Assembly (NCBI GenBank): GCA_030737875.1
Contig: CM060926.1
Coordinates: forward strand, 319,956,922 to 320,020,921
DNA length: 64,000 nt
Source: Allium sativum
Lineage: Eukaryota; Streptophyta; Magnoliopsida; Asparagales; Amaryllidaceae
Reading direction: 5' to 3'
The notes below the pieces were generated by a model that did no database searches, had not been told where the DNA came from, and worked only from the letters and a program-made list of their open reading frames with translations. Shown piece after piece: positions 46,735 to 58,261 of this stretch. Each line of letters starts with the position of its first letter. The first letter of the stretch is position 1. The position numbers and the translations under genes are program-made.

Positions 46735-46920
46735 GAAATTCGAATTGAAATTGAATATAATTGAATTCGAATTGAAATTGAATATAAATGAATTCGAATC
46801 GAAATTGAATATAAATGAATTCGAATTGAAATTGAATTGAATTAGAAATGAAATTGAATTAGAAATCAATTTGAATTGAAATCGATTTGAAATGAATTTA
46901 AAACGAATTTATATTAGAAT
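46735..46920 (+). repeat. GAATTGAAATTGAAT-type tandem words in LARD LTR (left)
   Basis: Near-perfect repeats of about 27-28 bp built from ATTCGAATTGAAATTGAATA. The right LTR has the same block at about 54145-54310 with an altered copy number. Confidence 0.75.
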
Positions 46921-49900
46921 ATTCAATTTTGATTTGAAATTGAATATGAAGTTGAAACCGCTTTGAAAATGAATTGAAAAACGATTTATAAAGCACGTTC
47001 TGAATTGAAATCGACCAAGTATATATTATATATATAATATAATGGCCTGAATAGAACGCGCCGCGTCGCGGCAGTTCGCGAATTTCGACCATTGACTTCG
47101 AATGGATATTGCGGGAGATCCGACCGTCGGATTCTCCTAAAACCGGAACCGTTAGGTTCGTATTGAAAAGAGATTTCTAACGAATGTTAGAAATTTGAAA
47201 TCTAACGGTTGGATTTGGAGATACGTCCAAATCAAATTCGAAAAAGGTCGCTGTAAGTGCAGTTCGATGGCCGTTGATGGAAATCGACTGTACGGGCCTT
47301 GATAAAATTATTAAAAATATTAATAATTTGTGTAAAATCATAAGAAATGATTTAGAAAGGATTGGGATGAAAAACTCCATATTTGAAAAGATAAAAATAG
47401 ATTTTTATCGAACTGAACTAGTTTTGAACTAGAATTATAATTCTATTTATTTTTAAATAAATAAATTGAATTTGAAAAGGGTTTTTAAAATAACCAGAAT
47501 TTCCAATGATTGCATTGGAGTGGATTTGAATCGAAATTGTCTTCGGAATATTTTGATGTTGGAATTCGTGATTATGCAGATGTTGTTAGGGAAATTTGAA
47601 AGTTATATATTTATATCGTTATTTCCAATACGACATTTGTTAATCGCAGAATTTGATATTGAATATAAGCCGATATATTTTCTATTCAGAGCCTTGTATT
47701 GAATATCAAACGTGATTTGGGTTTGTCGTTAATGGTGTCTTCATTAACACTGTTCTTGAACCCAGCTGAGAAAAGATTAAATCTTTTTATTTAGATTTAA
47801 TGAAGTGTACCAATTAAATAATATTTAATTGGAATTGAATTGATATTGATTTTTGGGTTTATCGTGGACAGTGTTTTAAATAACACTCGTTCTTTAACCC
47901 GAGAATTAATGGAATGTGATTTTGGGTCTATCGTGAACCGTGTTTTAAATGACACTGATTCTTTAACCCAGTTAACGATTAAAACTAAGTGGAGTTTTAA
48001 TGAATCTTTAATTAGACTGAAATGATCGAGAATGGAGTATCACCAGTTTTGCTCCAGGCGATAGTTAAATCTTTAATTAGATTTAAACGTGAAATGGTAA
48101 TTAAATTTACCGATAACACCGTGGTGTTAGATATGAAGTAAGACCCATTTTACTTCATGGGATGAATATGTTGGGATTGGGAAATTAAAACAAATGATTA
48201 CTTCGGTAAGGTTCGCTAATCCCGACTAGTTTGAATTGATATTCAAAAACAGATTAAAGAATAAATTTTAATGATTTATCTTTGATAAAATTAATGGGAA
48301 CCTTTCCCTACGAATGTGAAATTAAGAAACTAACTGTCGGTTAGCCAAGCAGAATGGTTTTCTGGATATTGATCTGATGTTGGTTTCGGCCTTCGGGGTT
48401 AATATTTGGGGAATTATTCTCTTGATTAATTTACAGTTAGTGACTGATGAATTGGAGTGAGGCGTATGTTGTGTTTGTGTAACACTTATTTAAATATAGG
48501 CGAGTTATTCGGAAAGACCGGGTTTATCCCATTTTGAATAACTGATACGACGATAAGTCGAAGATGAAGACGATGGTCGAAGACCGGAGGTCTTCACGTC
48601 GTTTGGGTGATTACCGATGATCTTGATTGGGCTGTACACCCAAGAAGATGGAAACAGTTGGTGATCGTCCAGACGTGCTTGGAGATCGACGGATATGCGG
48701 GGTACTAGGTGCCTCCGGTTTCGTTCAGACCCAGAACGGACTTGTAAATGGACTGTGTGTCTGACATTGGGTTTTAGTCCGTGTGATTGATCTCTATTAA
48801 ATATATATCTGTTTGGCGGCGGAGAATTTATTCTCTCGCTTAACGCCCTTCTCTGAGACGTACGAGCTCAGGGGTTATATATTGATGGATATCAAACGCA
48901 TGGAGTGAATTGCCTGTGTGGCATGCCTAAGTGGCAATTGATCGAGGCTTCTGTTGAAAAGCAAAGTCTTGTGGTGATGATCAAAGCACAACCTGTGTGG
49001 CACAGCTTTGTGTAACGTTTGCTTCACGAGTTTCGCACCCCGGTTGTGAACCAAAAACGGGAGAGGACGTCAGGGAGGGCATGCGTTTCTTTCTAGCTAG
49101 GGTGGTGTCAGTGACCTACCAGCCCTAACATTTATATACTTTTCACTTGTGTGGTTGTTGCTGTTGCGAGGCGCCTCGGCTTGATCGGACGATCCGGGTC
49201 CGATGGAGTCAATCGTTGGCTCATTGACGCCCCAAAGGGCGGGGAGACCTAGTGTTCAGGCATAATAATCCACATCGGTAGACCGGCCCTGAGGATCCAA
49301 GGGGCAGTTGCGGCTGTTCCTGAGACACGGGCTAGAGCGTCTCGAATCGGTTGAGGACTATCTTTTGCCTCGGTTCACAGACGGAAATCCAATTTCCAAA
49401 TACGTGACATTTGCGGTTTTATTTGTAAACCTGTATATGGCGACATGATATATGGTACCCATGCCGCCTATGATTGATACTTATGATTTGAAGTTGTTTT
49501 ATACACTATGCACTTATAATAGTATCAAATGATTTGTTTTAAACGTATCAAGCATTCTTTGGCTGTTATAAGGGAAAACCCTATCCCCCGGCTTGCGTTG
49601 CATTGTGTGATAGGACCTGGGTCTTATAACAGCTTCATTTTTCTTTATTTAGCATTGCGCTGTTTGTTTTATGCACTGGTATTCTTGGGAGGAAACCCGT
49701 TCCGTGTTATACGGCGTGGTCCCTTGATTTACCGAACTTTAAAATAAAGATTAATAACTGTTTTAGTTCTCACACCAGTCACATGACTGACCTAGAGTTT
49801 ATTGTTTTGACCTAAACTCTGGGTGCCCTTATTTTGACACGGGCAGCTAGTAGTTTTGGTTTTGCAGATTTATATTCACAGGATCCTGGTTTACAGCTGG

Positions 49901-50154
49901 AACGATATCCGGAAAGCTTTGTATCCGTATATCTCCTTCAGTTGTGTATCGTATTATTTTCCGCTGCTATGTATTTAAATGTAATTTAAATTTCTGATAT
50001 TTCTATGTAATATTTATTCATACTCTGTATATTCTTGTAATCTGATGCATTGTTGTAATATACAATGAAATGTTCTTTTATATGCGTTCTGATGTGGCTT
50101 GTTCTCGAACTATCCGCCGCTTTCCTTTACGGGGAAGTTACGGGTTTTTACAGT

Positions 50155-50173
50155 TGGTATCAGAGCTTTGGTT
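50155..50173 (+). other. LARD primer-binding site (initiator tRNA-Met)
   Basis: TGGTATCAGAGCTTTGGTT, a perfect TGGTATCAGAGC core, two bases after the LTR end, with the same GT spacer as element B. Confidence 0.92.
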
Positions 50174-51152
50174 TACAAAGCTCAGAGAATAAGACACATT
50201 AGAACCATACGAAAGAATTCATCAGATATTGGGTTAGTAAAATCCAATGGGAATGATTCGTTAGAGATAGGATCAGTAGTATCCTAGAACGAGTGTGAAG
50301 GGTATATTTTTTAAAGTAAAAACAATTTTTGTTTTGAAAATTTAAATCAACTATTCGTATTTGATTATTTATTTATATTGATTTTGGACAATTCAGTATA
50401 TAAAGAATTTGCATATGCGCCTTGCAAACGTATATTCGAAATTTTAATATACTGGATAGATATAGATTCACACTCTAGTCGCCCGAAGATGATTCTGATG
50501 ATTGTAGCTACATCATCAGAATTAGTGTTCGAGTGTTGAAGGTGTGATATTTATATATCTCCTATTGACTGGTGTGAGAACCAAAATTAGATAGGGCCTA
50601 TTGTTGTGATTTGGCATCAAAAATATGATTTTTGACTATGTATCAAAATTATGAATTTGAAACGTTAATCCACTAATTGATTGATGTTTGAGTTGTTTGT
50701 TTAATTGTTTGCTAATTTTTAGCCATTTAGCCTAATTTAATCAAATATTGAATTGTATTGAAAATTGGTCGCATTTGCTTGCATATACATGTGCTTCAAT
50801 TGAACAGGTCATAGCAAGGAGGCTAGAGCAGAGAATAAAATTTGTTTGCCCGACAAATAGGTACATGTTTACTACATAATTTACTGTTTTGTTTGGGTGA
50901 TGATGATTTTATGAGCCTATTGGCTAGCCGCTTGGCTTTTTCTTTTTCTTTTTGAGATCTGAAGGACCGGGGAAGCTATTTGAGATTTCCCGATGCTCCC
51001 ATTGCAGGGGAGGTTATGGCGAAATTTTTCGAAAATTTAGGGTGTTAGCCAAATTTTTGAAGAATTTGAAAATTCTCAGAAACTGAAAAGTTGGAGAATG
51101 GAAGCCAGACCGAACGTAGAGTTGAATGATCAAACCACTTTCGACTTTGTTC

Positions 51153-51187
51153 CTTTTCGGGGACGAAAAGTTTTAAGTGGGGGAGAT
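51153..51187 (+). other. LARD terminal hairpin and polypurine tract
   Basis: The perfect stem CTTTTCG-GGGA-CGAAAAG (51153-51170), then TTTT, then AAGTGGGGGAGAT (51175-51187) abut the right LTR. The block is identical to element B's, although the LARD has no coding constraint. Confidence 0.88.
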
Positions 51188-54100
51188 TGTAACAACCCGA
51201 AAATCTGGGCCAGTTTAAAAATTTTATTTTGGCAATTTTAGCGAATTTTGAACATTTAAAATAGATTATTTTAAATAATATCGACGAGAAATTTATTTTG
51301 AATATAATTATAACGTATATATTATATACGCCGTCGTTAGAATATACATAATTGTATATAATTATAAATAGAATTGAAAATGGCGCGGTAGTTCGATAAT
51401 TTGATTTCAAACTTCAATTGAATGTACCGGGTGCAAAACAAACCGGATTTTAGTGAAACCAAAAACATTAGGATCTAATTGATAATATCTTTCCAACGAA
51501 TCCGAAAAATCGAAATTTCATAACGGGAATCAAAAGATATGTCCAGTTGAAAATTCTGAATAGTCGCTATGGAATTCTGGCCCTTAAAAATTGAAGTTTT
51601 GCAAACGACCTCGGATTTCGATGAAACCAGTTTTGTTGGGTCCGTGATGTCAAATTATTGCTAGGTTTCAAAATTCATAATTTTTCGAATCAATATGTGA
51701 GCGTGGCAAAGGAAAACGCGTTTGACCAGTTTCAGTTGATTTTAATCGACTGGAAATGGCCATTTTTCTAACGGTCTCAGAATTCGGCGAAACTAGTTTT
51801 GTTAGGACCGTATCGTCAATACGAAGCTAGAAAATATTTTTCGGGAATTTTTCGAGTTAGTATGTGACCCCGGTAATTTGAAATGTACGTTTAAAATTCA
51901 ATATAGATTTAAATGTTGAATTCAACGGAAACTGATTGTAATGATCAAATCAGCTTGCGATACTTATCCCATTGCGTTCGGAATGGGGGTAATTAGCTAG
52001 GGGCGACAGTCGTTGGGTCCGATTTGCAGTTCGATTTAAAAAGCAACTTAAAAGGAGAAAAAAAGAAATTAATAAATAAAATAAAATATAAAACCTTCTT
52101 TTGCATATACCCCCCCTGATTTCATTTCGAACAGAAGAAAGAAAAAAAAACGCTGTGCCCTAGCCCCGTGCCCACGATCTCGACGCCACGCCGCCGCCGG
52201 GGTTGGCCAACCCCACGCCTCGTCGCCAGCCAACCCTAGCCCTAAATCGCCACGACCTCCCACCAGCGACGCCCCCCTTCTTGCCAAAGCCGCCGCCACC
52301 TCTGGATGGACCCCCACCGTGGATCCCAGTCGCGCCGCCCGCTCCAGCCTCTGACCCACTGCCTCGACGCCCTCCAACAGCCCAACACCCCTCTTTCCAG
52401 TTGAAAGCAGTAAAATGTAAGTTTTTAATTATATTTTTATTTATAAAATCAGTTTTTACATGCATGAAAATAAAGTAAATTGAAAAAGGCGAGATTTTTA
52501 AATTGAAAAAGGCGAGATTTTTAAATTGAAAAAGGCGAAATCTTTATATGGAGAATTGCGTGATAAAAATAGAATTTTATCTATATAGTAGCGAAGTAAA
52601 AGACGTTATAAAAATATAATCTTTACTATATAGATGATGTAAAAATATGATTTTTGTTTATGTAGAGAAGTAAAAATATAATTTTTACATGATAGGAATA
52701 TTAGAAATACCATCTTTATATGTGTAGAAAAATAAAAATGTGATTTTTATAATGATATTTTTGAAAAGGAGAAATCTTTATTTTTGAAAGGGCGAAATCT
52801 TTATATGAAGAATGGCGTGATAAAAATATAATCTTTACTATATGAACATCGATGTGAAAATAGAATTTTTATCTACATGTAGCGAAATAAAAATTCGATT
52901 TTTATATATTGAATAGCAAAGTAAAAATTCGATTTTTATATATTGAATAGCAAAGTAAAAATTCGATTTTTATATATTGAATAGCGAAGTAAAAATGTGA
53001 TTTTTACATATGTAGATAATACGGGCAAAGAAAGTGAAAAGAGGCAGAACAACGAAGATTTCTATAAATGAAGAGTCGTGGTATTGGATAGCTATCGGTG
53101 AGAACTTCTCACCTTTCAATTTAATTATTCTAGTTATAAATATATACTAGGATGCAGACGATGTTTAGTAGCACCCGACACCCGTCATCCACAGACCATG
53201 GATGGCTTGTTTGTTAAATTGTTTGGTTGTGTAGTTGGTTAGATTATTTGGTTTGAATTGAATTGTTTGGTGAAATGGAATTGATTTGATTGATGTGTGA
53301 ATGGCGTGGGCCTTCACTAGACCGGGGATAAGGCTAGGCCTTGTCCCGTTTCTAGTATCGTGCCGTTATGCCGCCGAAATTTTCTAAAATAAGTTAGAAA
53401 AATAACAATATCATTTTATAGAATAAATGAATTGAATAGAAATTCATATGTTGAAATAAAATGTTTTGTCGTTAAAAATATAATTTTTAACGTGAATGTA
53501 AATAAATAAATATTCATTTACAAACCGGACGGTTTGTTTATGTACACCTATTTGAAAGACATTGATTGGGACGATAAATTTCACACATCGCCCAACCGCA
53601 CAAATAAAATTTGTGGTTGATTGTTTGAAACCCTACACGGGTGTTGGGATGAAATTTGAAGTTCACTCATCCTGATTGATTAAATATGTCGATCGATTGA
53701 TTGACATGCTGTTATAAGCGTTAGATATCTATATTTGATGCTTATACAGTGTAGTGCACTTTGGTTGATGGTTGATTATTTTTCAATGCTATTATATACA
53801 TGTGTTGTATGAAAATCCATATAATTAATTTTATATGGTGATTGATTGGGCCTCATTCCAATTTAGAAAATAAAGAATATTATAACATAAAGGTTCATGT
53901 GTTGACAGTACTCATCCGTTGAGATTAGTCATGTGTTGAACGAAATATTTTAATAATAGAAATATTTGAAAAGGAAATATTCGAAAAAGAAATATTTGAA
54001 ATAGAATATTTGAAAATAGGAATATATGAAGCCGTGTTGATTAGATTGACGCCATTTTGACGTGAACGATATTTATATCGATTTTATTCATTTTATAATG

Positions 54101-57100
54101 AATATCGAAAGTGATTTCAAAATCTAATATTTTGAAAAGAATAGAAATTCGAATTGAAATTGAATATAATTGAATTCGAATTGAAATTGAATATAATTGA
54201 ATTTGAATTGAAATTGAATATAAATGAATTCGAATTGAAATTGAATTGAATTGAATTAGAAATGAAATTGAATTAGAAATCAATTTGAATTGAAATCGAT
54301 TTGAAATGAATTTAAAACGAATTTATATTAGAATATTCAATTTTGATTTGAAATTGAATATGAAGTTGAAACCGCTTTGAAAAGGAATTGAAAAACGATT
54401 TATAAAGCACGTTCTGAATTGAAATTGACCAAGTATATATTATATATATTATATATATATATATAATATAATGGCCTGAATAGAACGCGCCGCGCCGCGG
54501 AAGTTCGCGAATTTCGACCATTGACTTCGAATGGATATTGCGGGAGATCCGACCGTCGGATTCTCCTAAAACCGGAACCGTTGGGTTCGTATCGAAAAGA
54601 GCTTTCTAACGAATGTTAGAAATTTGAAATCTAACGGTTGTATTTGGAGATTCATCCAAATCAAATTCGAAAAAGGTCGTTGTAAGTGCAGTTCGATGGC
54701 CGTTGATGGAAATCGACTGTACGGGCCTTGATAAAATTATTAAAAATATTAATAATTTGTGTAAAATCATAAGAAATGATTTAGATAGGATTGGGATGAA
54801 AAACTCCATATTTGAAAAGATAAAAATAGATTTTTATTGAACTGAACTAGTTTTGAACTAGAATTATAATTCTATATATTTTTAAATAAATAAATTGAAT
54901 TTGAAAAGGGTTTTAAAAATAACCAGAATTTCCAATGATTGCATTGGAGTGGATTTGAATCGAAATTATCTTCGGAATATTTCGATGTTGGAATTCGTGA
55001 TTATGCAGATGTTGTTAGGGAAATTTGAAAGATATATATTTATATCGTTATTTCCAATACGACATTTGTTAATCACAGAAATTGATATTGAATATAAGCC
55101 GATATATTTTCTATTCAGAGCCTTGTATTGAATATCAAATGTGATTTGGGTTTGTCGTGAATGGTGTCTTCATTAACACTGTTCTTGAACCCAGCTGAGA
55201 AAAGATTAAATCTTTTTATTTAAATTTAATGAAGTGTACCAATTAAATAATATTTAATTGGAATTGAATTGATATTGATTTTTGGGTTTATCATGGACAG
55301 TGTTTTAAATAACACTCGTTCTTTAACCCGAGAATTAATGGAATGTGATTTTGGGTCTATCGTGAACCGTGTTTTAAATGACACTGATTCTTTAACCCAG
55401 TTAACGATTAAAACTAAGTGGAGTTTTAATGAATCTTTAATTAGACTGAAATGATCGAGAATGGAGTATCACCAGTTTTGCTCCAGGCGATAGTTAAATC
55501 TTTAATTAGATTTAAACGTGAAATGGTAATTAAATTTACCGATAACACCGTGGTGTTAGATATGAAGTAAGTCCCGTTTTACTTCATGGGATGAATAGGT
55601 TGGGAATGGGAAATTAAAACAAATGATTACTTCGGTAAGGTTCGCTAATCCCGACTAGTTTGAATTGATATTCAAAAACAGATTAAAGAATAAATTTTAA
55701 TGATTTATCTTTGATAAAATTAATGGGAACCTTTCCCTATGAATGTGAAATTTAGAAACTAACTGTCGGTTAGCCAAGCAGAATGGTTTTCTGGATATTG
55801 ATCTGATGTTGGTTTCGGCCTTCGGGGTTAATATTTGGGGAATTATTCTCTTGATTAATTTACGGTTAGTGACTGATGAATTGGAATGAGGCGTATGTTG
55901 TGTTTGTGTAACACTTATTTAAATATACGCGAGTTATTCGGAAAGACCGGGTTTATCCCATTTTGAATAACTGATACGACGATAAGTCGAAGATGAAGAC
56001 GATGGTCGAAGACCGGAGGTCTTCACGTCGTTTGGGTGATTACTGATGATCTTGATTGGGATGTACACCCAAGAAGATGGAAACAGTTGGTGATCGTCCA
56101 GACGTGCTTGGAGATCGACAGATATGCGGGGTACTAGGTGCCACCGGTTTCGTTCAGACCCAGAACGGACTTGTAAATGGACTGTGTGTCTGACATTGGG
56201 TTTTAGTCCGTGTGATTGATCTCTATTAAATATATATCTGTTTGGCGGCGGAGAATTTATTCTCTCGCTTAACGCCCTTCTCTGAGACGTACGAGCTCGG
56301 GGGTTATATAGTGATGGATATCAAACGCATGGAGTGAATTGCCTGTGTGGCATGCCTAAGTGGCAATTGATCGAGGCTTCTGTTGAAAAGCAAAGTCTTG
56401 TGGTGATGATCAAAGCACAGCCGGTGTGGCACAGCTTTGTGTAACGTTTGCTTCGCGAGTTTCGCACCCCGGTTGTAAACCAAAAACGGGAGAGGACGTC
56501 AGGGAGGGCATGCGTTTCTTTCTAGCTAGGGTGGTGTCAGTGACCTACCAGCCCTGACATTTATATACTTTTCACCTGTGTGGTTGTTCCTATTGCGAGG
56601 TGCCTCGGTTTGATCGGACGATCTGGGTCCGATGGAGTCATTCGTTGGCTCATTGACGCCCCAAAGGGCGGGGAGACGTAGTGTTCAGGCATAATAATCC
56701 ACATCGGTGGACCGGCCCTGAGGATCCAAGGGGCAGTTGCGGCTGTTCCTGAGACACGGGCTAGAGCGTCTCGAATCGGTTGAGGACTATCTTTTGCCTC
56801 GGTTCACAGATGGAAATCCAATTTCCAAATACGTGACATTTGCGGTTTTATTTGTAAACCTATATATGGCGACATGATATATGGTACCCATGCCGCCTAT
56901 GATTGATACTTATGATTTGAAGTTGTTTTATACACTATGCACTTATAATAGTATCAAATGATTTGTTTTAAACGTATCAAGCATTCTTTGGCTGTTATAA
57001 GGGAAAACCCTATCCCCCGGCTTGCGTTGCATTGTGTGATAGGACCTGGGTCTTATAACAGCTTCATTTTTCTTTATATAGCATTGCTCTGTTTGTTTTA

Positions 57101-57580
57101 TGCACTGGTATTCTTGGGAGGAAACTCGTTCCGTGTTATACGGCGTGGTCCCTTGATTTACCGAACTTTAAAATCAAGATTAATAACTGTTTTAGTTCTC
57201 ACACCAGTCACATGACTGACCTAGAGTTTATTGTTTTGACCTAAACTCTGGGTGCCCTTATTTTGACACGGGCAGCTAGTAGTTTTGGTTTTGCAGATTT
57301 ATATTCACAGATCCTGGTTTACAGCTGGAACGATATCCGAAAAGCTTTGTATCCGTATATCTCCTTCAGTTGTGTATCGTATTATTTTCCGCTGCTATGT
57401 ATTTAAATGTAATTTAAATCTCTGATATTTCTATGTAATATTTATTCATACTCTGTATATTCTTGTAATCTGATGCATTTTTGTAATATACAATGAAATG
57501 TTCTTTTATATGCGTTCTGATGTGGCTTGTTCTCGAACTATCCGCCGCTTTCCTTTACGGGGAAGTTACGGGTTTTTACA
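51188..57580 (+). repeat. LARD 3' LTR (6393 bp)
   Basis: Same ends and order as the left LTR. TATA at 52087-52093, GC-rich leader about 52160-52415 with donor at 52417, AT-rich repeats, GAATTGAA words, and a TA run at 54435-54470 that is longer than in the left LTR (47025-47040). Differences between the two LTRs are mostly single bases and repeat-length changes. Confidence 0.93.
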
Positions 57581-57585
57581 AGGAG
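57581..57585. other. Target site duplication of the LARD, right copy (AGGAG)
   Basis: AGGAG follows the LTR end GGTTTTTACA and matches 43765-43769. Confidence 0.93.
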
Positions 57586-58261
57586 ACAGCTGTGAAGTGT
57601 ATTGAATTTCTAGCAAATTTAAACAACAAAACTAATAAAAAAAATAGCCAAAAATGAAAAAATCGTAAGAGGTCTAAAAGCAAGAAATTCGACAAAATTT
57701 CAAGTAAAATAGATAAATTCTTTGGGAAGACTACTTGAAAACTTAGTCTATTACTAAAGGGAAACCTTTAATCATTACTCTGTGGAGTATGTCGATTAAG
57801 AGTGCTAGAGAAAGGGTGCAATCAATTTTGGTTTGGACTATTTTCATGCGTATACCTTCGGTGTTGCAAACACTTCGAGATTTGAATTGGTTGGCTAGCA
57901 GGATAGGAAAATTGAAATGTTTTGATGCCAATATGGAAGCGAGAAAGAATCTAGTATTTGCGAAATCTCTTATTGAAATATCTCTGAACTACCAGCTGCC
58001 TTCAAAACTTAAGGTTACTATTGATGGTTTTGATTCTTATGTTGATGTTCAGTATACATGGAAACCTGAAATATGTAGTAAATGCCATTCATTTTGTCAT
58101 GTTACTCAAGCATGCAAATATTCCACTACAAACTCTTCCAAGCCTAAGACTCATCTTGTGAAGTCGCGTCCTCGCATCTGGGTTCCTAAGACCAAAATGG
58201 ACGAAGTTATACTTGACCCTGTGGTTGACACGAGTGTGTTTGATGAAGCTATTGTTTAGAT
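57586..58261 (+). pseudogene. LINE ORF1-like fragment (DUF4283 and CCHC knuckle)
   Basis: From about 57750 the frame reads as a plant L1-type ORF1: the G-K-P-L-I-I...L-W-S block of DUF4283, then L-N-W-L-A-S-R-I-G-K, F-D-A-N-x-E-A-R-K and W-K-P-E-I-C. A zinc knuckle C-x2-C-x4-H-x4-C follows (C-S-K-C...H...C). The open part is 156 codons (57789-58259). ORF1 proteins bind LINE RNA. The upstream part carries stops and was separated from 43764 by the LARD. No endonuclease or RT follows, so this is a 5' fragment. Confidence 0.72.

Larger units (their letters stand above)
43770..50152 (+). repeat. LARD 5' LTR (6383 bp)
   Basis: Runs from TGTAACAACCCG to GGAAGTTACGGGTTTTTACA. U3 of about 0.9 kb is clearly similar to element B's U3, for example the GCTAGGGGCGACAGTCGTTG phrase near 44572. 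Then come a TATA box, a GC-rich leader, AT-rich repeats, an array of GAATTGAAATTGAAT words, and a 3' third similar to the B and C LTRs. Small ORFs in it are not family-like. Confidence 0.93.
50153..51187 (+). other. LARD internal domain (1035 bp, non-coding)
   Basis: It contains the primer site (50155-50173), a leader with words close to element B's leader (TTAGAGATAGGATCAGTAG near 50258), AT-rich filler without any gag or pol frame, a region near 50940-51010 of no recognised type, and the terminal hairpin plus polypurine tract. The longest ORF crossing it belongs to the antisense of the LTR boundary and is not meaningful. Confidence 0.85.
43770..57580 (+). mobile_element. Non-autonomous giant-LTR retrotransposon (LARD-like, 13.8 kb)
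   Basis: Two direct repeats of 6383 and 6393 bp flank 1035 bp of interior. A tRNA-Met primer site starts two bases after the left LTR and a polypurine tract ends at the right LTR. Perfect AGGAG duplications flank the whole. There is no gag or pol anywhere. LTR ends, primer site, leader words and the hairpin-polypurine block match element B, so B-like elements are the likely source of proteins. The LTRs differ by small scattered changes (roughly one to two per hundred bases by eye), which points to a fairly recent insertion. It interrupts LINE sequence. Confidence 0.93.
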
